Source of the DNA: Tatumella ptyseos ATCC 33301
GTDB lineage: Bacteria > Pseudomonadota > Gammaproteobacteria > Enterobacterales > Enterobacteriaceae
Length of the DNA: 64,000 nt
Assembly (NCBI RefSeq): GCF_000735525.1
Contig: NZ_JMPR01000028.1
Coordinates: 62,001 to 126,000 of the forward strand
Direction: 5' to 3'
The notes under the pieces were generated by a model. It did not search any database and was not told the DNA's origin. It saw only the letters and a list, made by a program, of their open reading frames with translations. Position numbers and translations under genes: made by a program. Shown here in pieces: positions 30,234 through 40,196 of the stretch; position 1 is the stretch's first letter; every line of letters starts with the position of its first letter.

Positions 30234-32384
30234 TTATTTCTGGCTTTCTGCCTGTTCCGACTGAATAGCGGTTAACGCAATGGTGTAGACAATGTCGTCT
30301 ACCAATGCTCCGCGGGAAAGGTCGTTGACCGGTTTACGCATACCCTGCAACATCGGACCGATAGAGACCAGGTTCGCAGAACGCTGTACGGCTTTATAGG
30401 TTGTATTACCGGTGTTCAGATCCGGGAAGATAAATACGGTCGCACGGCCGGCAACCGCAGAATCCGGCGCTTTAGACTTCGCAACATCTTCCATAATGGC
30501 CGCATCATATTGCAGCGGTCCGTCAATGACCAAATCCGGACGTTTGTCCTTCGCCAGGCGCGTCGCCTCGCGAACTTTTTCGACATCGCTGCCTGCTCCG
30601 GAATTGCCGGTAGAATAGGAAATCATCGCCACCCGGGGTTCAATCCCAAAGGCTTTGGCTGAATCGGCCGACTGGATAGCAATTTCCGCCAGCTGTTCAG
30701 CACTGGGATCCGGGTTAATGGCGCAGTCACCGTAAACCAGTACTTGTTCCGGCAATAACATAAAGAAGACGGATGAGACCAGAGAACTGTTGGGGGCCGT
30801 CTTAATCAATTGTAGTGGCGGGCGAATGGTATTGGCAGTGGTATGTACCGCCCCGGAGACCAGACCATCGACTTCGCCTTTTTCCAGCATCAATGTGCCC
30901 AGCACGACGTTATCTTCCAGTTGTTCTCTGGCAACGATATCAGTCATCCCTTTGTTTTTACGCAGTTCCACAAGACGGCTGACGTAGTTTTCACGCGCCT
31001 GTTGCGGGTCCACGATTTCGATGCCATCGCCCAGAGTAACGTCCTGCAGGGCCGCGACACGATGTATTTCGTCCGGGTCACCCAGTAACACACAACGGGC
31101 GATCCCACGGGCAGCACAGATCGCGGCGGCTTTAATTGTTCTGGGTTCATCCCCCTCAGGTAACACAATACGCTTAGAGGCCTGACGGGCCAGCTCAGTC
31201 AACTGATAACGGAAAGCCGGAGGTGAAAGCAGACGGTTGCTCACCGTTGCGTTGCTCAGAGAATCGACCCAGTCTGTGTTGATGTGGCTGGCGACGTATT
31301 CCTGAATCTTCTCCACCCGCTGAGTGTCATCTATCGGCACTTCCAGGTTGAAACTTTGCAGATTTAACGACGTTTGCCAGGTATTGGTATTGACCGTAAA
31401 TATCGGCAGCCCGGTTTGTAATGCCCGTGAACAAAGCTTACTGATGGCGGGGTCGATTTCATAGCCGCCGGTCAGCAGGATAGCCCCGAGCTCTACCCCA
31501 TTCATCGCCGCCAGACACGCTGAGACCAGCACATCCGGCCGGTCAGCGGAGGTGACCAGTAATGACCCCGGACGGAAAAGTTCAAGCATATGGGGCAGGC
31601 TGCGGGCACAGAAGGTGACTGACTTAATTCGTCGGGTGTTGATGTCTCCTTCATTGACGATACGGGCATTCAGATGACGACACATATCGATAGCACGGGT
31701 CGCAATCAGTTCGAAATTCCAGGGGATAATGCCCATCACCGGTAACGGGCTTTGTGCCTTCAGTTCGTCAATATCGACAGGGGCAATCTTCGTTTCGGTT
31801 GGATCTTCAAAAAATTCTGACAGATCCGGGCGTGTGCGGCCCTGCTCGTCGAGCGGGGCATGAAGTTTATTAAAGATAACCCCTTTGATTTGTTTATTTT
31901 TTTTGCCACCGAAACTGTTCTGAATAAACTCCAGACGTTCTTTCAATTGTGCCGCAGAATCATTGCCGGGTGACATCACAAAAATGATCTCGGCATTCAG
32001 CGTGCGGGCAATTTCAAAGTTCAGCGCGTTGGCAAATTCATGTTTACGGACCGGTACCAGTCCTTCAACCAGCACGACTTCTGCATCACGGGTGTTATCA
32101 TGAAAGCGGGCAATAATTTCTTCCATCAAAACATCCTGCTGGTCCGCACCCAGAAGATTTTCGACGTAAGACATATTCAGGGGTTCGGCGGCAGGTATTG
32201 CGAAGTTATGACGGACAATCGCAGTGGTATGATCTTCTGCATCAGCATTAGAACGGGGCTGGGCGATGGGTTTAAAAATGCTAAGACGCATTCCTTTACG
32301 CTCCATCGCACGAATGACTCCCAGGCTGACACTGGTCAGGCCGACACTGGTGCCGGTCGGAATAAGCATAATTGTGCGGGACAC
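30234..32384 (-). CDS. pta: Phosphate acetyltransferase Pta
   Basis: Converts acetyl-CoA and phosphate to acetyl phosphate, first half of the acetate overflow pathway with AckA. The 716-aa product is the long enteric form (E. coli 714): an N-terminal P-loop-like regulatory domain ([18 protein letters not shown]), a central DRTGG domain and the C-terminal catalytic domain (about 390-710; [54 protein letters not shown] is split across it). It lies 71 bases downstream of ackA on the same strand, with a terminator in between. Confidence 0.97.
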   Translation of the reverse strand: MSRTIMLIPTGTSVGLTSVSLGVIRAMERKGMRLSIFKPIAQPRSNADAEDHTTAIVRHNFAIPAAEPLNMSYVENLLGADQQDVLMEEIIARFHDNTRDAEVVLVEGLVPVRKHEFANALNFEIARTLNAEIIFVMSPGNDSAAQLKERLEFIQNSFGGKKNKQIKGVIFNKLHAPLDEQGRTRPDLSEFFEDPTETKIAPVDIDELKAQSPLPVMGIIPWNFELIATRAIDMCRHLNARIVNEGDINTRRIKSVTFCARSLPHMLELFRPGSLLVTSADRPDVLVSACLAAMNGVELGAILLTGGYEIDPAISKLCSRALQTGLPIFTVNTNTWQTSLNLQSFNLEVPIDDTQRVEKIQEYVASHINTDWVDSLSNATVSNRLLSPPAFRYQLTELARQASKRIVLPEGDEPRTIKAAAICAARGIARCVLLGDPDEIHRVAALQDVTLGDGIEIVDPQQARENYVSRLVELRKNKGMTDIVAREQLEDNVVLGTLMLEKGEVDGLVSGAVHTTANTIRPPLQLIKTAPNSSLVSSVFFMLLPEQVLVYGDCAINPDPSAEQLAEIAIQSADSAKAFGIEPRVAMISYSTGNSGAGSDVEKVREATRLAKDKRPDLVIDGPLQYDAAIMEDVAKSKAPDSAVAGRATVFIFPDLNTGNTTYKAVQRSANLVSIGPMLQGMRKPVNDLSRGALVDDIVYTIALTAIQSEQAESQK

Positions 32385-32414
32385 TTGCGGCCTCTCTGCG
32401 TTTATCAGATCTGT

Positions 32415-32442
32415 AAAAAAGACCGCCAGACTGTGCTGGCGG
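32415..32442 (-). terminator. Intra-operon terminator between ackA and pta
   Basis: On the minus strand, CCGCCAG-CACAGT-CTGGCGG is followed by TCTTTTTT, a compact Rho-independent terminator 13 bases after the ackA stop. It would make pta expression a fraction of ackA unless pta has its own promoter. Confidence 0.8.
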
Positions 32443-32455
32443 CAGACGAGTTCAT

Positions 32456-33658
32456 TCAGGCGGTCAGGCGTGCGGCATCACGGGCAATGACAAGTTCTTC
32501 ATTGGTCGGGATGACAAGTACCGGGCGGGTGCCTGGCTTGTTAATAAACCCGGCCTGACCAAAACGGGCTTCCAGGTTACGGTCATGGTCGACATCGAAA
32601 TTCAGCAATGCCAGTTTTTTCATGGTCAATTCACGGACCGTTGCGGCATTTTCACCAATACCGCCGGTAAATACGACCGCATCCAGACGGCCTTCCATCA
32701 GGGAGGTATAGGCACCGATGTATTTCGCCAGCCGGTGACAGAAGACTTCCATCGCCCGTCTGGCTTCTTCCTGATGCTGGTAATTTTCTTCGACAAAGCG
32801 GAAATCATTAGTGACCCCGGTCAGTCCCAGTAAACCGGACTCTTTGGTCAGCAGGGTGTTGATCTGATCGGTACTCATTCCCAGGCTATCATGCAGGAAG
32901 AAAATAATCGCAGGGTCGATATCGCCGCTACGGGTGCCCATGACCAGCCCTTCCAGAGGCGTCAACCCCATTGACGTATCCACGCTTTTTCCGCCCCGGA
33001 TAGCGGTGACAGAACCGCCATTACCCAGATGGCAGGTAATAATATTCAGCGACTCCGGTGGGGTTTCCAGCATTTTTGCGGCTTCCAGAGAAACGTAATA
33101 ATGGCTGGTTCCGTGTGCACCATAACGGCGTACCCCGTGCTCTGTGTAAAGCTGATAGGGCAGTGCATACAGATAAGAAGACTCAGGCATAGTCTGATGA
33201 AATGCCGTATCGAACACGGCCACATTTTTAGAGGCCAGGTGCGGGAAGTTCTTCAGGGCTTCGGCGATACCGATAAGGTGGGCCGGATTGTGCAGCGGTG
33301 CAAAACATGACGCATTTTTGATTTCTTCGATGACCTGGTCATCGATTAAAATAGACTGAGTCAGCCGCTCTCCGCCATGAACAATACGGTGGCCAATGGC
33401 CACGATTTGCGCTGAGAGTTCCGGCTGCTGACTGAGGATTTGCCCGACAATAAAATTCAGCGCTTCACTGTGCGCAGCTCCCGCTCCCAGAGCCGCCTCC
33501 TGTTTACCGCTTTCCTGTTTCCATTTTATGCGGGCTTCGGGCAGGTTAAAGCATTCCGCTAATCCGGAAAGATATTCATCACCATTCTCCGGATTTATAA
33601 TAGCAAACTTGAGGGAAGAACTGCCGCAGTTGAGAACCAGAACTAACTTACTCGACAT
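32456..33658 (-). CDS. ackA: Acetate kinase AckA
   Basis: Transfers phosphate from acetyl phosphate to ADP, making ATP and acetate. The 400-aa product (same as E. coli) has the ASKHA-fold signatures [12 protein letters not shown] at the N-terminus, [10 protein letters not shown]-like [35 protein letters not shown] and [14 protein letters not shown]. First gene of ackA-pta; divergent from yfbV. Confidence 0.98.
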   Translation of the reverse strand: MSSKLVLVLNCGSSSLKFAIINPENGDEYLSGLAECFNLPEARIKWKQESGKQEAALGAGAAHSEALNFIVGQILSQQPELSAQIVAIGHRIVHGGERLTQSILIDDQVIEEIKNASCFAPLHNPAHLIGIAEALKNFPHLASKNVAVFDTAFHQTMPESSYLYALPYQLYTEHGVRRYGAHGTSHYYVSLEAAKMLETPPESLNIITCHLGNGGSVTAIRGGKSVDTSMGLTPLEGLVMGTRSGDIDPAIIFFLHDSLGMSTDQINTLLTKESGLLGLTGVTNDFRFVEENYQHQEEARRAMEVFCHRLAKYIGAYTSLMEGRLDAVVFTGGIGENAATVRELTMKKLALLNFDVDHDRNLEARFGQAGFINKPGTRPVLVIPTNEELVIARDAARLTA

Positions 33659-33960
33659 GGAAGCACCTATTTGTTTAAAGTGGTGATGAACAACGTAATA
33701 AGACGTTAATGTAACCCATGAAAGCTGACATGTTCATGATAAACAGCCTGCTGAATTAAAAAATTGTCCCCACTCAAAAAAATTAGTTATTTTTACCTGT
33801 TTTTTTGAGTGGCTACGCTTACGTGTCATGCTTTAATGGCTACAATTTATCACAGGGTGCTAATAAGCCCCTGTCTTATTGAAAATTATGCTAAATTTTA
33901 CTCTTTATCTGCATGGGATTAAAATTTTTTGCACGTTAGATTGTTATCTGAGGTACCGGT
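33659..33960. promoter_or_regulatory. ackA-yfbV divergent promoter region with long inverted repeat
   Basis: An AT-rich 302-base spacer between divergent genes. Its most obvious structure is a perfect 13-bp inverted repeat, CCACTCAAAAAAA (33770-33782) and TTTTTTTGAGTGG (33800-33812), with a 17-nt spacer. The A/T runs face inward, so it is not a standard terminator. Promoters for ackA (leftward) and yfbV (rightward) must lie here but I cannot place them firmly. Confidence 0.55.
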
Positions 33961-34410
33961 ATGAGTAATACGGGCAATGTTAACTGGTTCGGTGTGCTTA
34001 AGCGCGGACAACACTATATGAATACCTGGCCCAATGACAAGCGCCTGAGCCCGGTGTTTCCGGAACATCGCATCGGAAAGGCGATTCGCTTTGGTATCCG
34101 CTTTATGCCGCCCGTCGCCGTGTTTACCCTTTGCTGGCAAATTGCCCTCCATGCACAAACCGGCCCCGCGGTTGCCAGTGCGCTTTTTGCATGTAGCCTG
34201 CCGGTTCAGGGATTATGGTGGATGGGTAAACGAGCCATGAAGCCGCTGCCTCCGACATTGCTGCAATGGTATCATTCCGTGCGCACTAAACTTGAGCAGG
34301 CAGGACAACCCACCGCTATTCCTGACGGTGAACCGACTTATCAGTCGCTGGCGGATTTACTGAAAAGGGCTTTCCGGCAGCTGGATAAGACTTTCCTGGA
34401 TGATCTCTGA
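33961..34410 (+). CDS. yfbV: UPF0208 membrane protein YfbV
   Basis: A 149-aa inner-membrane protein (E. coli 151), with two membrane segments at about 44-62 and 70-88. E. coli YfbV has been linked to insulation of the Ter macrodomain, but no enzymatic role is known. Conserved stretches: [19 protein letters not shown] and [13 protein letters not shown]. The ATG follows GAGG. Divergent from ackA, as in E. coli. Confidence 0.93.
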   Translation: MSNTGNVNWFGVLKRGQHYMNTWPNDKRLSPVFPEHRIGKAIRFGIRFMPPVAVFTLCWQIALHAQTGPAVASALFACSLPVQGLWWMGKRAMKPLPPTLLQWYHSVRTKLEQAGQPTAIPDGEPTYQSLADLLKRAFRQLDKTFLDDL

Positions 34411-34553
34411 CCTGTCCCGACAGGGACTGGTGGCCGGAGGTATTTATTCGGGATGAATTCCCCGGATTGAGCTGCGTGAAACCGGTCAGACGGAAGGTAT
34501 GACCCCGCCCCGGGGTAAAACCGTAACTGGCAGAATTAACGCTGACTGTTCAG

Positions 34554-34594
34554 GGAACGGGCAGTGTCAGTTAACAGTCACTCCTGCCGGTTCC
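34554..34594. terminator. Long imperfect hairpin between yfbV and yfbR ends
   Basis: GGAACGGGCAG (34554-34564) pairs with CTGCCGGTTCC (34584-34594) with one mismatch, around a loop that contains a further partial dyad (TCAGTTAACAGT). It lies 20 bases beyond the yfbR stop on the minus strand. A second small hairpin, ACCCCG-CCC-CGGGGT, is at 34502-34516. Confidence 0.45.
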
Positions 34595-34614
34595 TGACGA
34601 CCTGCTTGGATCGG

Positions 34615-35220
34615 TTACTGATAGTGTTCAGAGATTTTATCCAGCGTTGTGGTGCAGCTGGCACAAAATATTTCCATAAAGTCATCCACCTCTGGCATTT
34701 CCCGGCGTAACTCGCTGATGCGCGATTCCAGCCCTTCTTTGACATGGATGAACTCATCATTATGAAAACGAAGTTCATTCAATGCCTTAATATAGGCTGA
34801 CAGGATATCTGCAGCTTTAACAATGGCTTTATAGCGTGGGTCGACATTCTTCTGAATAATCAGTCCGGAGAAACGTTCGCGTAAATCTTCCGGCAGGGTT
34901 TCGATGCATTCCTGTTCAGCCAGGGTTTCCAGTTGCTTAAACGCCTGAGTAAACTGCGGATTATGATATTTCGTTTTAGAATTGATGTCCTGCAGCTTTG
35001 TTTCAGAGACTTCATGATACAGGGCAATCACTGCGGCGCGATCCGGATCCAGGGGATTGTTATAGCGGGTATTACCGATGACGGTCAGTAAGTGGGCGAT
35101 AACCGCGACCTGATGACTATGTTCAGCCACATTCTCTTTCTGTACGCAATGCATTAATGCCCAGCGTTTTATCAGAGGCATACGGGTTATCCAGGCCATA
35201 AAAGTACTTTGAAATTTCAT
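34615..35220 (-). CDS. yfbR: YfbR-like HD-domain 5'-deoxynucleotidase, variant active site
   Basis: A 201-aa protein aligned with E. coli YfbR (199 aa), a metal-dependent dNMP phosphohydrolase. His34 (in EHSHQV), Glu73, Asp78 and Asp138 (in KAADILSAY) match YfbR ligands or catalytic residues. The HD doublet itself reads His69-Glu70 (LYHEVSET) instead of His-Asp; the GDLPTPVKY loop of E. coli is QDINSKTKY. The overall identity is clearly lower than for the neighbours. Activity or metal preference may therefore differ. It lies downstream of alaA on the same strand. Confidence 0.82.
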   Translation of the reverse strand: MKFQSTFMAWITRMPLIKRWALMHCVQKENVAEHSHQVAVIAHLLTVIGNTRYNNPLDPDRAAVIALYHEVSETKLQDINSKTKYHNPQFTQAFKQLETLAEQECIETLPEDLRERFSGLIIQKNVDPRYKAIVKAADILSAYIKALNELRFHNDEFIHVKEGLESRISELRREMPEVDDFMEIFCASCTTTLDKISEHYQ

Positions 35221-35302
35221 CAGTCATGTTCCTGGTGCAGTAAAGAGGGGGAGGGGGAGTACCGGATTGCGCGTCCACCGGATGATCCGCACAACCCGCA
35301 GA

Positions 35303-35320
35303 ACGGGGGGAGTCCCCCGT
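35303..35320. terminator. Short GC hairpin between alaA and yfbR
   Basis: ACGGGGG-GAGT-CCCCCGT, a perfect 7-bp stem with a tetraloop, 28 bases after the alaA stop on the minus strand. No T tract; possible attenuator or processing site. Confidence 0.45.
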
Positions 35321-35347
35321 CACTGGCAGAAAGCGAAGGCCGGCTGG

Positions 35348-36565
35348 TTACTGGTGATAGTGCTCCAGAAAACGTCCGAACTTACTGATGGCCATTTCCA
35401 GGTCATCGACGCGTGGCAGAGTCACAATACGCACATGATCCGGCCATGGCCAGTTAAATGCACTGCCTTGTACCAGCAAGACTTTTTCCTGCAATAAAAA
35501 GTCCAGCACCATTTTCTGATCATCGTGCAGGTTAAACTTTTTCGGATCAATGCGCGGGAACATATAAAGTGCGCCCTGTGGTTTTACGCAACTGACTCCC
35601 GGAATATCATTGATCATTTCCCAGGCGCGTTCACGTTGCTGGTAAAGGCGTCCTTCAGGAACAATAAACTCGCTGATACTCTGATATCCCCCCAGCGCTG
35701 TCTGGATAGCATGTTGTGCAGGCACGTTGGCGCACAAACGCATAGAGGCCAGCATTTCCAGGCCTTCTATATATCCCTTGGCATGCTTTTTCGGCCCGTT
35801 AAGTACCATCCAGCCCTGGCGGAATCCGGCTACGCGATACGTCTTGGACAGACCGTTAAATGTCACCGTGAGCAGGTCAGGTGCCAGCGCCGCGATGGAG
35901 TGATGCTGTGCTTCATCGTAGAGGATCTTATCGTAGATCTCATCGGCGAAAATGATCAGGTTATGCTGACGAGCGATCTCGACGATCTCCAGTAACAGTT
36001 CTTTGCTGTATACTGCACCGGTCGGGTTATTCGGGTTAATGATGACAATACCGCGGGTTCTTGGTGTAATCTTTGCACGGATATCATCCAGGTCCGGGAA
36101 CCAGCCTGCAGATTCATCACACAGGTAGTGGACGGCTTTGCCGCTGGAGAGGGAGACTGACGCCGTCCAGAGCGGATAATCCGGCGCAGGGACCAGCATT
36201 TCATCCCCCGTGTTTAGTAAAGCCTGCATTGACTGCACGATCAGCTCTGACACACCGTTACCGATATAAATATCTTCAACGGTGACATCACGCATCCCGC
36301 GAGCCTGGTAATGCTGCATAATTGCTTTGCGGGCAGAATACAGTCCCTTTGAATCACAATAGCCCTGTGAGGTGGGGAGATGTTTGATCACATCGACCAG
36401 AATTTCGTCCGGAGCCTCAAAGCCGAACGGGGCAGGGTTGCCGATGTTCAGTTTAAGGACTTTGTTGCCTTCTTCTTCGAGGCGGCGGGCCTCTTTGAGT
36501 ACCGGACCTCGGATGTCATAACAAACGTTATCAAGTTTTGCGGATTTTTCAATTTTAGTAGTCAT
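35348..36565 (-). CDS. alaA: Glutamate-pyruvate aminotransferase AlaA
   Basis: PLP-dependent class-I aminotransferase, main alanine-forming enzyme in E. coli. The 405-aa product equals the E. coli length. Marks include NIGNPAPFGFEAPDEI near the N-terminus, PDYPLWTASVSLSSGK, IINPNNPTGAVYSKE, FADEIYDKILYD and the PLP lysine in FNGLSKTYRVAGFRQGW (about Lys240). Transcribed away from lrhA, with a long AT-rich spacer upstream, as in E. coli. Confidence 0.97.
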   Translation of the reverse strand: MTTKIEKSAKLDNVCYDIRGPVLKEARRLEEEGNKVLKLNIGNPAPFGFEAPDEILVDVIKHLPTSQGYCDSKGLYSARKAIMQHYQARGMRDVTVEDIYIGNGVSELIVQSMQALLNTGDEMLVPAPDYPLWTASVSLSSGKAVHYLCDESAGWFPDLDDIRAKITPRTRGIVIINPNNPTGAVYSKELLLEIVEIARQHNLIIFADEIYDKILYDEAQHHSIAALAPDLLTVTFNGLSKTYRVAGFRQGWMVLNGPKKHAKGYIEGLEMLASMRLCANVPAQHAIQTALGGYQSISEFIVPEGRLYQQRERAWEMINDIPGVSCVKPQGALYMFPRIDPKKFNLHDDQKMVLDFLLQEKVLLVQGSAFNWPWPDHVRIVTLPRVDDLEMAISKFGRFLEHYHQ

Positions 36566-37490
36566 TACAATCGCCCTGGACAGCAGAGTCCGTGTATTTG
36601 CCCGACAGTGAAGCCTATAAATGTACGCTTCTGGTCACCCTAAAAGAAGGGTTAAGGTGAATTTTAGCGACTTTTGGCGTATATCAATACTTTTAATGTT
36701 ATAAAGTGTTGGTTTTGTGTTGGTTTTTGGTGTTTAAACCTGCATTTAATCAATAGGTTGGTTTTTTGTTCTGTTGAAAATTCAGGTTTAATGGCCACAA
36801 ATTGAATCGAATAAAATTAACTCATCTCAAAATAATTTTATGCTGTAGAGAAAATTATTCGCAGGAACTTATTAATAATTTAAAACTGAAATCGGTTTCA
36901 TTTTTCCTGCAGAGATGAGAAATATCTTAAATAGTATTCGTCATTAATCGTTAATTGAGATATTTCTGTTAACTATTAATAATTTCCGATAGGTGACAAT
37001 TAATAGAATAGGAAAATCACAGTTTAAAAACAATATGATAGAATATTTACCTCTGTTGCCAGCACATAATAGGACCTGACGGAGATAATTACCCTTTAAG
37101 TAAAGTTCCCTGAATATGAAGCAGGTCAAAATTTGTGTAATTTTATATAAAAAAAATTCCAATTCTCTGCTAAAAATGATTAAGTATAATTAACAAATTA
37201 AAAGGCAGGATGTACCTTCTGAAATACTGTAAAAGAGGAGGGGACTGTGGGCCTGCGAATATTTTTAATTTGTTTCCGGAATAACGGCCCTTTGCAGGTG
37301 TCTGAGGCCGGAGAGCACGATCAAAGTGAGGTTGTTAAGGCGAAACTGCCGCAGTTTCGTCATCAGTACTGACGATAAACCACCCTTTTCGCGCAATGAT
37401 AAAAAATTTTATTTATATCCTGTCTATTGGCAGGTTCTTTGAAGTAACACCAGGGCAGTAGCAATAAAATCCTATAAGTGACTATAAAAT
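36566..37490. promoter_or_regulatory. Long AT-rich alaA-lrhA intergenic region
   Basis: A 925-base spacer that is strongly AT-rich in its first two thirds (the line at 36781-36840 is 25% G+C by count). It must hold the leftward alaA promoter and the lrhA promoter and leader. The base composition suits H-NS binding (inference). Toward lrhA it becomes less AT-rich and contains a small ORF with a strong ribosome site (37247) and RNA hairpins (37341-37359). A minus frame at 36944-37162 is probably chance. Confidence 0.55.
37247..37372 (+). CDS. Candidate small ORF (41 aa) in the lrhA leader
   Basis: I do not recognise this peptide. GTG at 37247 has a perfect AGGAGG five bases upstream (37236-37241). 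The 41 codons end with KAKLPQFRHQY. The last third of the frame overlaps a hairpin, CGAAACTG-CCG-CAGTTTCG (37341-37359), and the stop falls in a TCAGTACTGA palindrome (37363-37372). It lies 118 bases before lrhA. It may be a leader peptide or a chance frame with a good ribosome site. Confidence 0.35.
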   Translation: MGLRIFLICFRNNGPLQVSEAGEHDQSEVVKAKLPQFRHQY

Positions 37491-38426
37491 ATGACAAATA
37501 TTAATCCCCCGATAATGAATCTGGATCTTGATCTTTTAAGAACCTTTGTGGCTGTAGCGGACCTGAATACATTTGCAGCGGCAGCTGCAGCGGTCTGTCG
37601 CACTCAATCTGCAGTCAGTCAGCAAATGCAACGACTGGAACAACTGGTAGGAAAAGAACTTTTTGCCCGCCATGGTCGCAATAAGTTGCTGACAGAGCAC
37701 GGGATTCAGCTACTCGGTTATGCCCGAAAAATCCTGCGCTTTAATGATGAGGCCTGTGCATCGCTGATGTACAGCAATGTTCAGGGCATTCTGACGATAG
37801 GGGTAACGGAAGATACCGCGGAAACGCTGTTACCTTATGTACTTAACCGGATCACCACACTCTATCCTAAGCTGACTATCGATATCCGTATCAATCCGCC
37901 CGAAGATATCTTTGCCATGCTGGAGCGGGAAGAAGTTGATTTGGTGCTGGCCACGAAAGCGTTTGGCGATGTGGTCAGTCAGGTACTGCGTACATCACCG
38001 ACGCTGTGGTTTTGTGCAGCCGATTATGCGTTCCGCCATGGTGAAGCCTTACCGCTGGTATTACAGGATGAACCGAACCCGTTTCGTGAAATGGCCATTG
38101 AACATCTGGATAAAATCGGCATGCCGTGGCGCATCTCTTATGTTGCGGCATCCCTGTCTGCCGTTAAAGTCGCCGTGAAATCCGGACTCGGGGCAACCGC
38201 GCGTCCTGCAGAGATGATTGGCCCGGATGTGCGGGTGCTTGGAAGTGCAGAGTATTTACCCCAGTTACCGGATACGCAATATTTGTTATGTCGCAAAGAG
38301 GCGACAGAAAACGAATTGCTGCAGTCGGTGTTTAATGTACTCAGGCCGTTAGCGGATCCTTCACATCCGCCGGCAGAGATGTCTGAAGACATACCTGAAG
38401 TTGCTGAAGATATTGCGGCGGATTAA
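37491..38426 (+). CDS. lrhA: LysR-family regulator LrhA/HexA
   Basis: LysR-type regulator that represses flhDC and motility, and in plant-associated relatives (as HexA or PecT) exoenzymes and other virulence traits. The 311-aa product has a nearly invariant winged helix (residues about 10-70; [36 protein letters not shown]) and a more divergent effector domain (about 95-300). E. coli LrhA has 312 aa. It lies upstream of nuoA in the same direction, as in E. coli, with its own terminator. Confidence 0.95.
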   Translation: MTNINPPIMNLDLDLLRTFVAVADLNTFAAAAAAVCRTQSAVSQQMQRLEQLVGKELFARHGRNKLLTEHGIQLLGYARKILRFNDEACASLMYSNVQGILTIGVTEDTAETLLPYVLNRITTLYPKLTIDIRINPPEDIFAMLEREEVDLVLATKAFGDVVSQVLRTSPTLWFCAADYAFRHGEALPLVLQDEPNPFREMAIEHLDKIGMPWRISYVAASLSAVKVAVKSGLGATARPAEMIGPDVRVLGSAEYLPQLPDTQYLLCRKEATENELLQSVFNVLRPLADPSHPPAEMSEDIPEVAEDIAAD

Positions 38427-38455
38427 ATACAGCCGTTATCCCTTTCTTTCCGGAC

Positions 38456-38490
38456 AAAAGACCTGCCCGGTAACGCGCGGGTCTTTTTTT
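38456..38490 (+). terminator. Rho-independent terminator of lrhA
   Basis: AAAAGACCTGC (38456-38466) pairs with GCGGGTCTTTT (38477-38487) with one G-T pair, loop of ten, and a run of seven Ts. It starts 30 bases after the lrhA stop. Confidence 0.88.
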
Positions 38491-38946
38491 ATTCCCTCTC
38501 ACTGCTGTTTCCTGCCCCCCGCCCCCTCTCATTCTGTTTGATTTTTGAACACTCAGACCGTAAGGCTGTTCCTGATCAAAAAAAAATCACCCGCCTGACA
38601 GGAAAATAACCAAAGCCCTGCCAGAATGTAGGTGTTTAGACCAAAATTTAAACACTTCGTCCAGGGTTAGCCGTTCTCCGGCACCGACGGGCCATAAAGA
38701 CAATTTTCAGGTCGACCCGGGTGCACTAATTGTTAATAATGTGTTTCGTATGTTTCCTACTATTTAATTTAAATATGTAAAGGTTGACAAAAGGTTTACT
38801 AAGAGGGTAAAACCCCTAAAAAGCTATGGATATCAAGCCGGCTGAGCAATTTTTATCGGGCTTATCTCCTTTTCCTGAATTTTTGTGTTGATGGGGGGCG
38901 TGTCATTGCCGGTCACCTGAAACACATTTCGTGAGTAAGCAAGAGT
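38491..38946 (+). promoter_or_regulatory. nuo operon promoter region
   Basis: A 456-base spacer before nuoA with no gene. The best promoter is TTGACA at 38784-38789 with TAAAAC about 18 bases downstream (38808), giving a leader of some 130 bases. In E. coli this region binds ArcA, NarL, Fis and IHF; I cannot place those sites here with confidence. The nuoA Shine-Dalgarno is weak (AAGCAAGAG). Confidence 0.55.
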
Positions 38947-39387
38947 ATGTCAACAGCTACGGAAGTAATTGCACATCATTGGGCATTCGTTGTGTTTGTC
39001 GTCATTGCTATAGGTTTATGCATCTTCATGCTGGCCGGGGGCTGGTTATTGGGGGGCAGGGCAAAGGCCAGATACAAGGATACACCTTTCGAATCGGGTA
39101 TTGCGCCGGTCGGCAACACTCAACTGCGGTTGTCCGCAAAATTCTATCTCGTGGCGATGTTCTTCGTCATTTTCGATGTTGAAGCCCTGTTTCTCTATGC
39201 ATGGTCTGCCTCCGTGCGGGAAAGCGGTTGGATAGGATTTGCAGAAGCGGCAATTTTTATTCTGGTATTGCTGGCGGGCCTTGTCTATCTGGCACGGATC
39301 GGTGCGCTTGACTGGGCACCGGCGCGTCGCCGGATTCCGGTCGTTACGGCCACTCGTCAGCATCATACCCCCTCAGAAAAGCAGTAA
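38947..39387 (+). CDS. nuoA: NADH-quinone oxidoreductase subunit A
   Basis: Small membrane-arm subunit of respiratory complex I. 146 aa (E. coli 147) with three membrane segments, the FESGIAPVG loop and [22 protein letters not shown], which holds the conserved acidic residues near the quinone channel. First gene of the 13-gene nuo operon. Confidence 0.97.
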   Translation: MSTATEVIAHHWAFVVFVVIAIGLCIFMLAGGWLLGGRAKARYKDTPFESGIAPVGNTQLRLSAKFYLVAMFFVIFDVEALFLYAWSASVRESGWIGFAEAAIFILVLLAGLVYLARIGALDWAPARRRIPVVTATRQHHTPSEKQ

Positions 39388-39402
39388 CAGCGAGGCATTG
39401 AA

Positions 39403-40083
39403 ATGGACTATACGCTGACCCGCATAGACCCCGAAAATAACGGTGAAAACGATCGCTATCCCCTGCAAAAACAGGAAATCGTCACGGATCCGCTTGAACA
39501 GCATGTCCATCGCAGCGTGTATATGGGGAAACTCGAACATGCCCTGCACGATATGGTGAACTGGGGAAGAAAGAACTCGCTCTGGCCTTATAACTTCGGG
39601 CTTTCCTGTTGCTATGTCGAAATGACAACCTCTTTTACCGCCGTACATGATGTTGCCCGCTTCGGGGCTGAAGTCATGCGTGCTTCACCGCGTCAGGCTG
39701 ATTTTATGGTCATTGCCGGTACGCCATTTACCAAAATGGCCCCGGTTATCCAGCGATTGTATGACCAGATGCTGGAACCGAAATGGGTGATCTCTATGGG
39801 GGCTTGTGCTAACTCCGGCGGTATGTACGACATCTATTCCGTGGTTCAGGGAGTCGATAAGTTCCTGCCCGTTGATGTGTATATCCCCGGGTGTCCGCCA
39901 CGTCCCGAAGCCTATATGCAGGCGCTATTACTGCTTCAGGAATCTATCGGCAAAGAGCGCCGTCCGTTGTCCTGGGTGGTCGGAGACCAGGGCGTGTATC
40001 GTGCCAATATGCCTTCTGAGCGGGAAAGAAAGCGCGGTGAACGCATTGCTGTGACCAATTTACGTACCCCGGACGAAATCTGA
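39403..40083 (+). CDS. nuoB: NADH-quinone oxidoreductase subunit B
   Basis: Peripheral-arm subunit carrying the terminal iron-sulfur cluster N2, which reduces quinone. 226 aa (E. coli 220). The N2 ligands are the tandem cysteines in GLSCCYVEM, plus cysteines in [10 protein letters not shown] and [10 protein letters not shown] 113-base gap to nuoCD is larger than in E. coli and holds no gene. Confidence 0.97.
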   Translation: MDYTLTRIDPENNGENDRYPLQKQEIVTDPLEQHVHRSVYMGKLEHALHDMVNWGRKNSLWPYNFGLSCCYVEMTTSFTAVHDVARFGAEVMRASPRQADFMVIAGTPFTKMAPVIQRLYDQMLEPKWVISMGACANSGGMYDIYSVVQGVDKFLPVDVYIPGCPPRPEAYMQALLLLQESIGKERRPLSWVVGDQGVYRANMPSERERKRGERIAVTNLRTPDEI

Positions 40084-40196
40084 GCCGGTTACTTATGGAT
40101 GAATATGTATGGCGCTTTTAGAGTCATAATCCCGCCGGATACCATCCTGATGTCATCTTATTAGTGCCTGAAACAGGCCGGCATGGTGAATATCAT

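Noticed and set aside
36944-37162. 72-aa minus-strand frame upstream of lrhA
   Set aside because: Lies in very AT-rich DNA, hydrophobic composition reflects base bias, no ribosome site seen.
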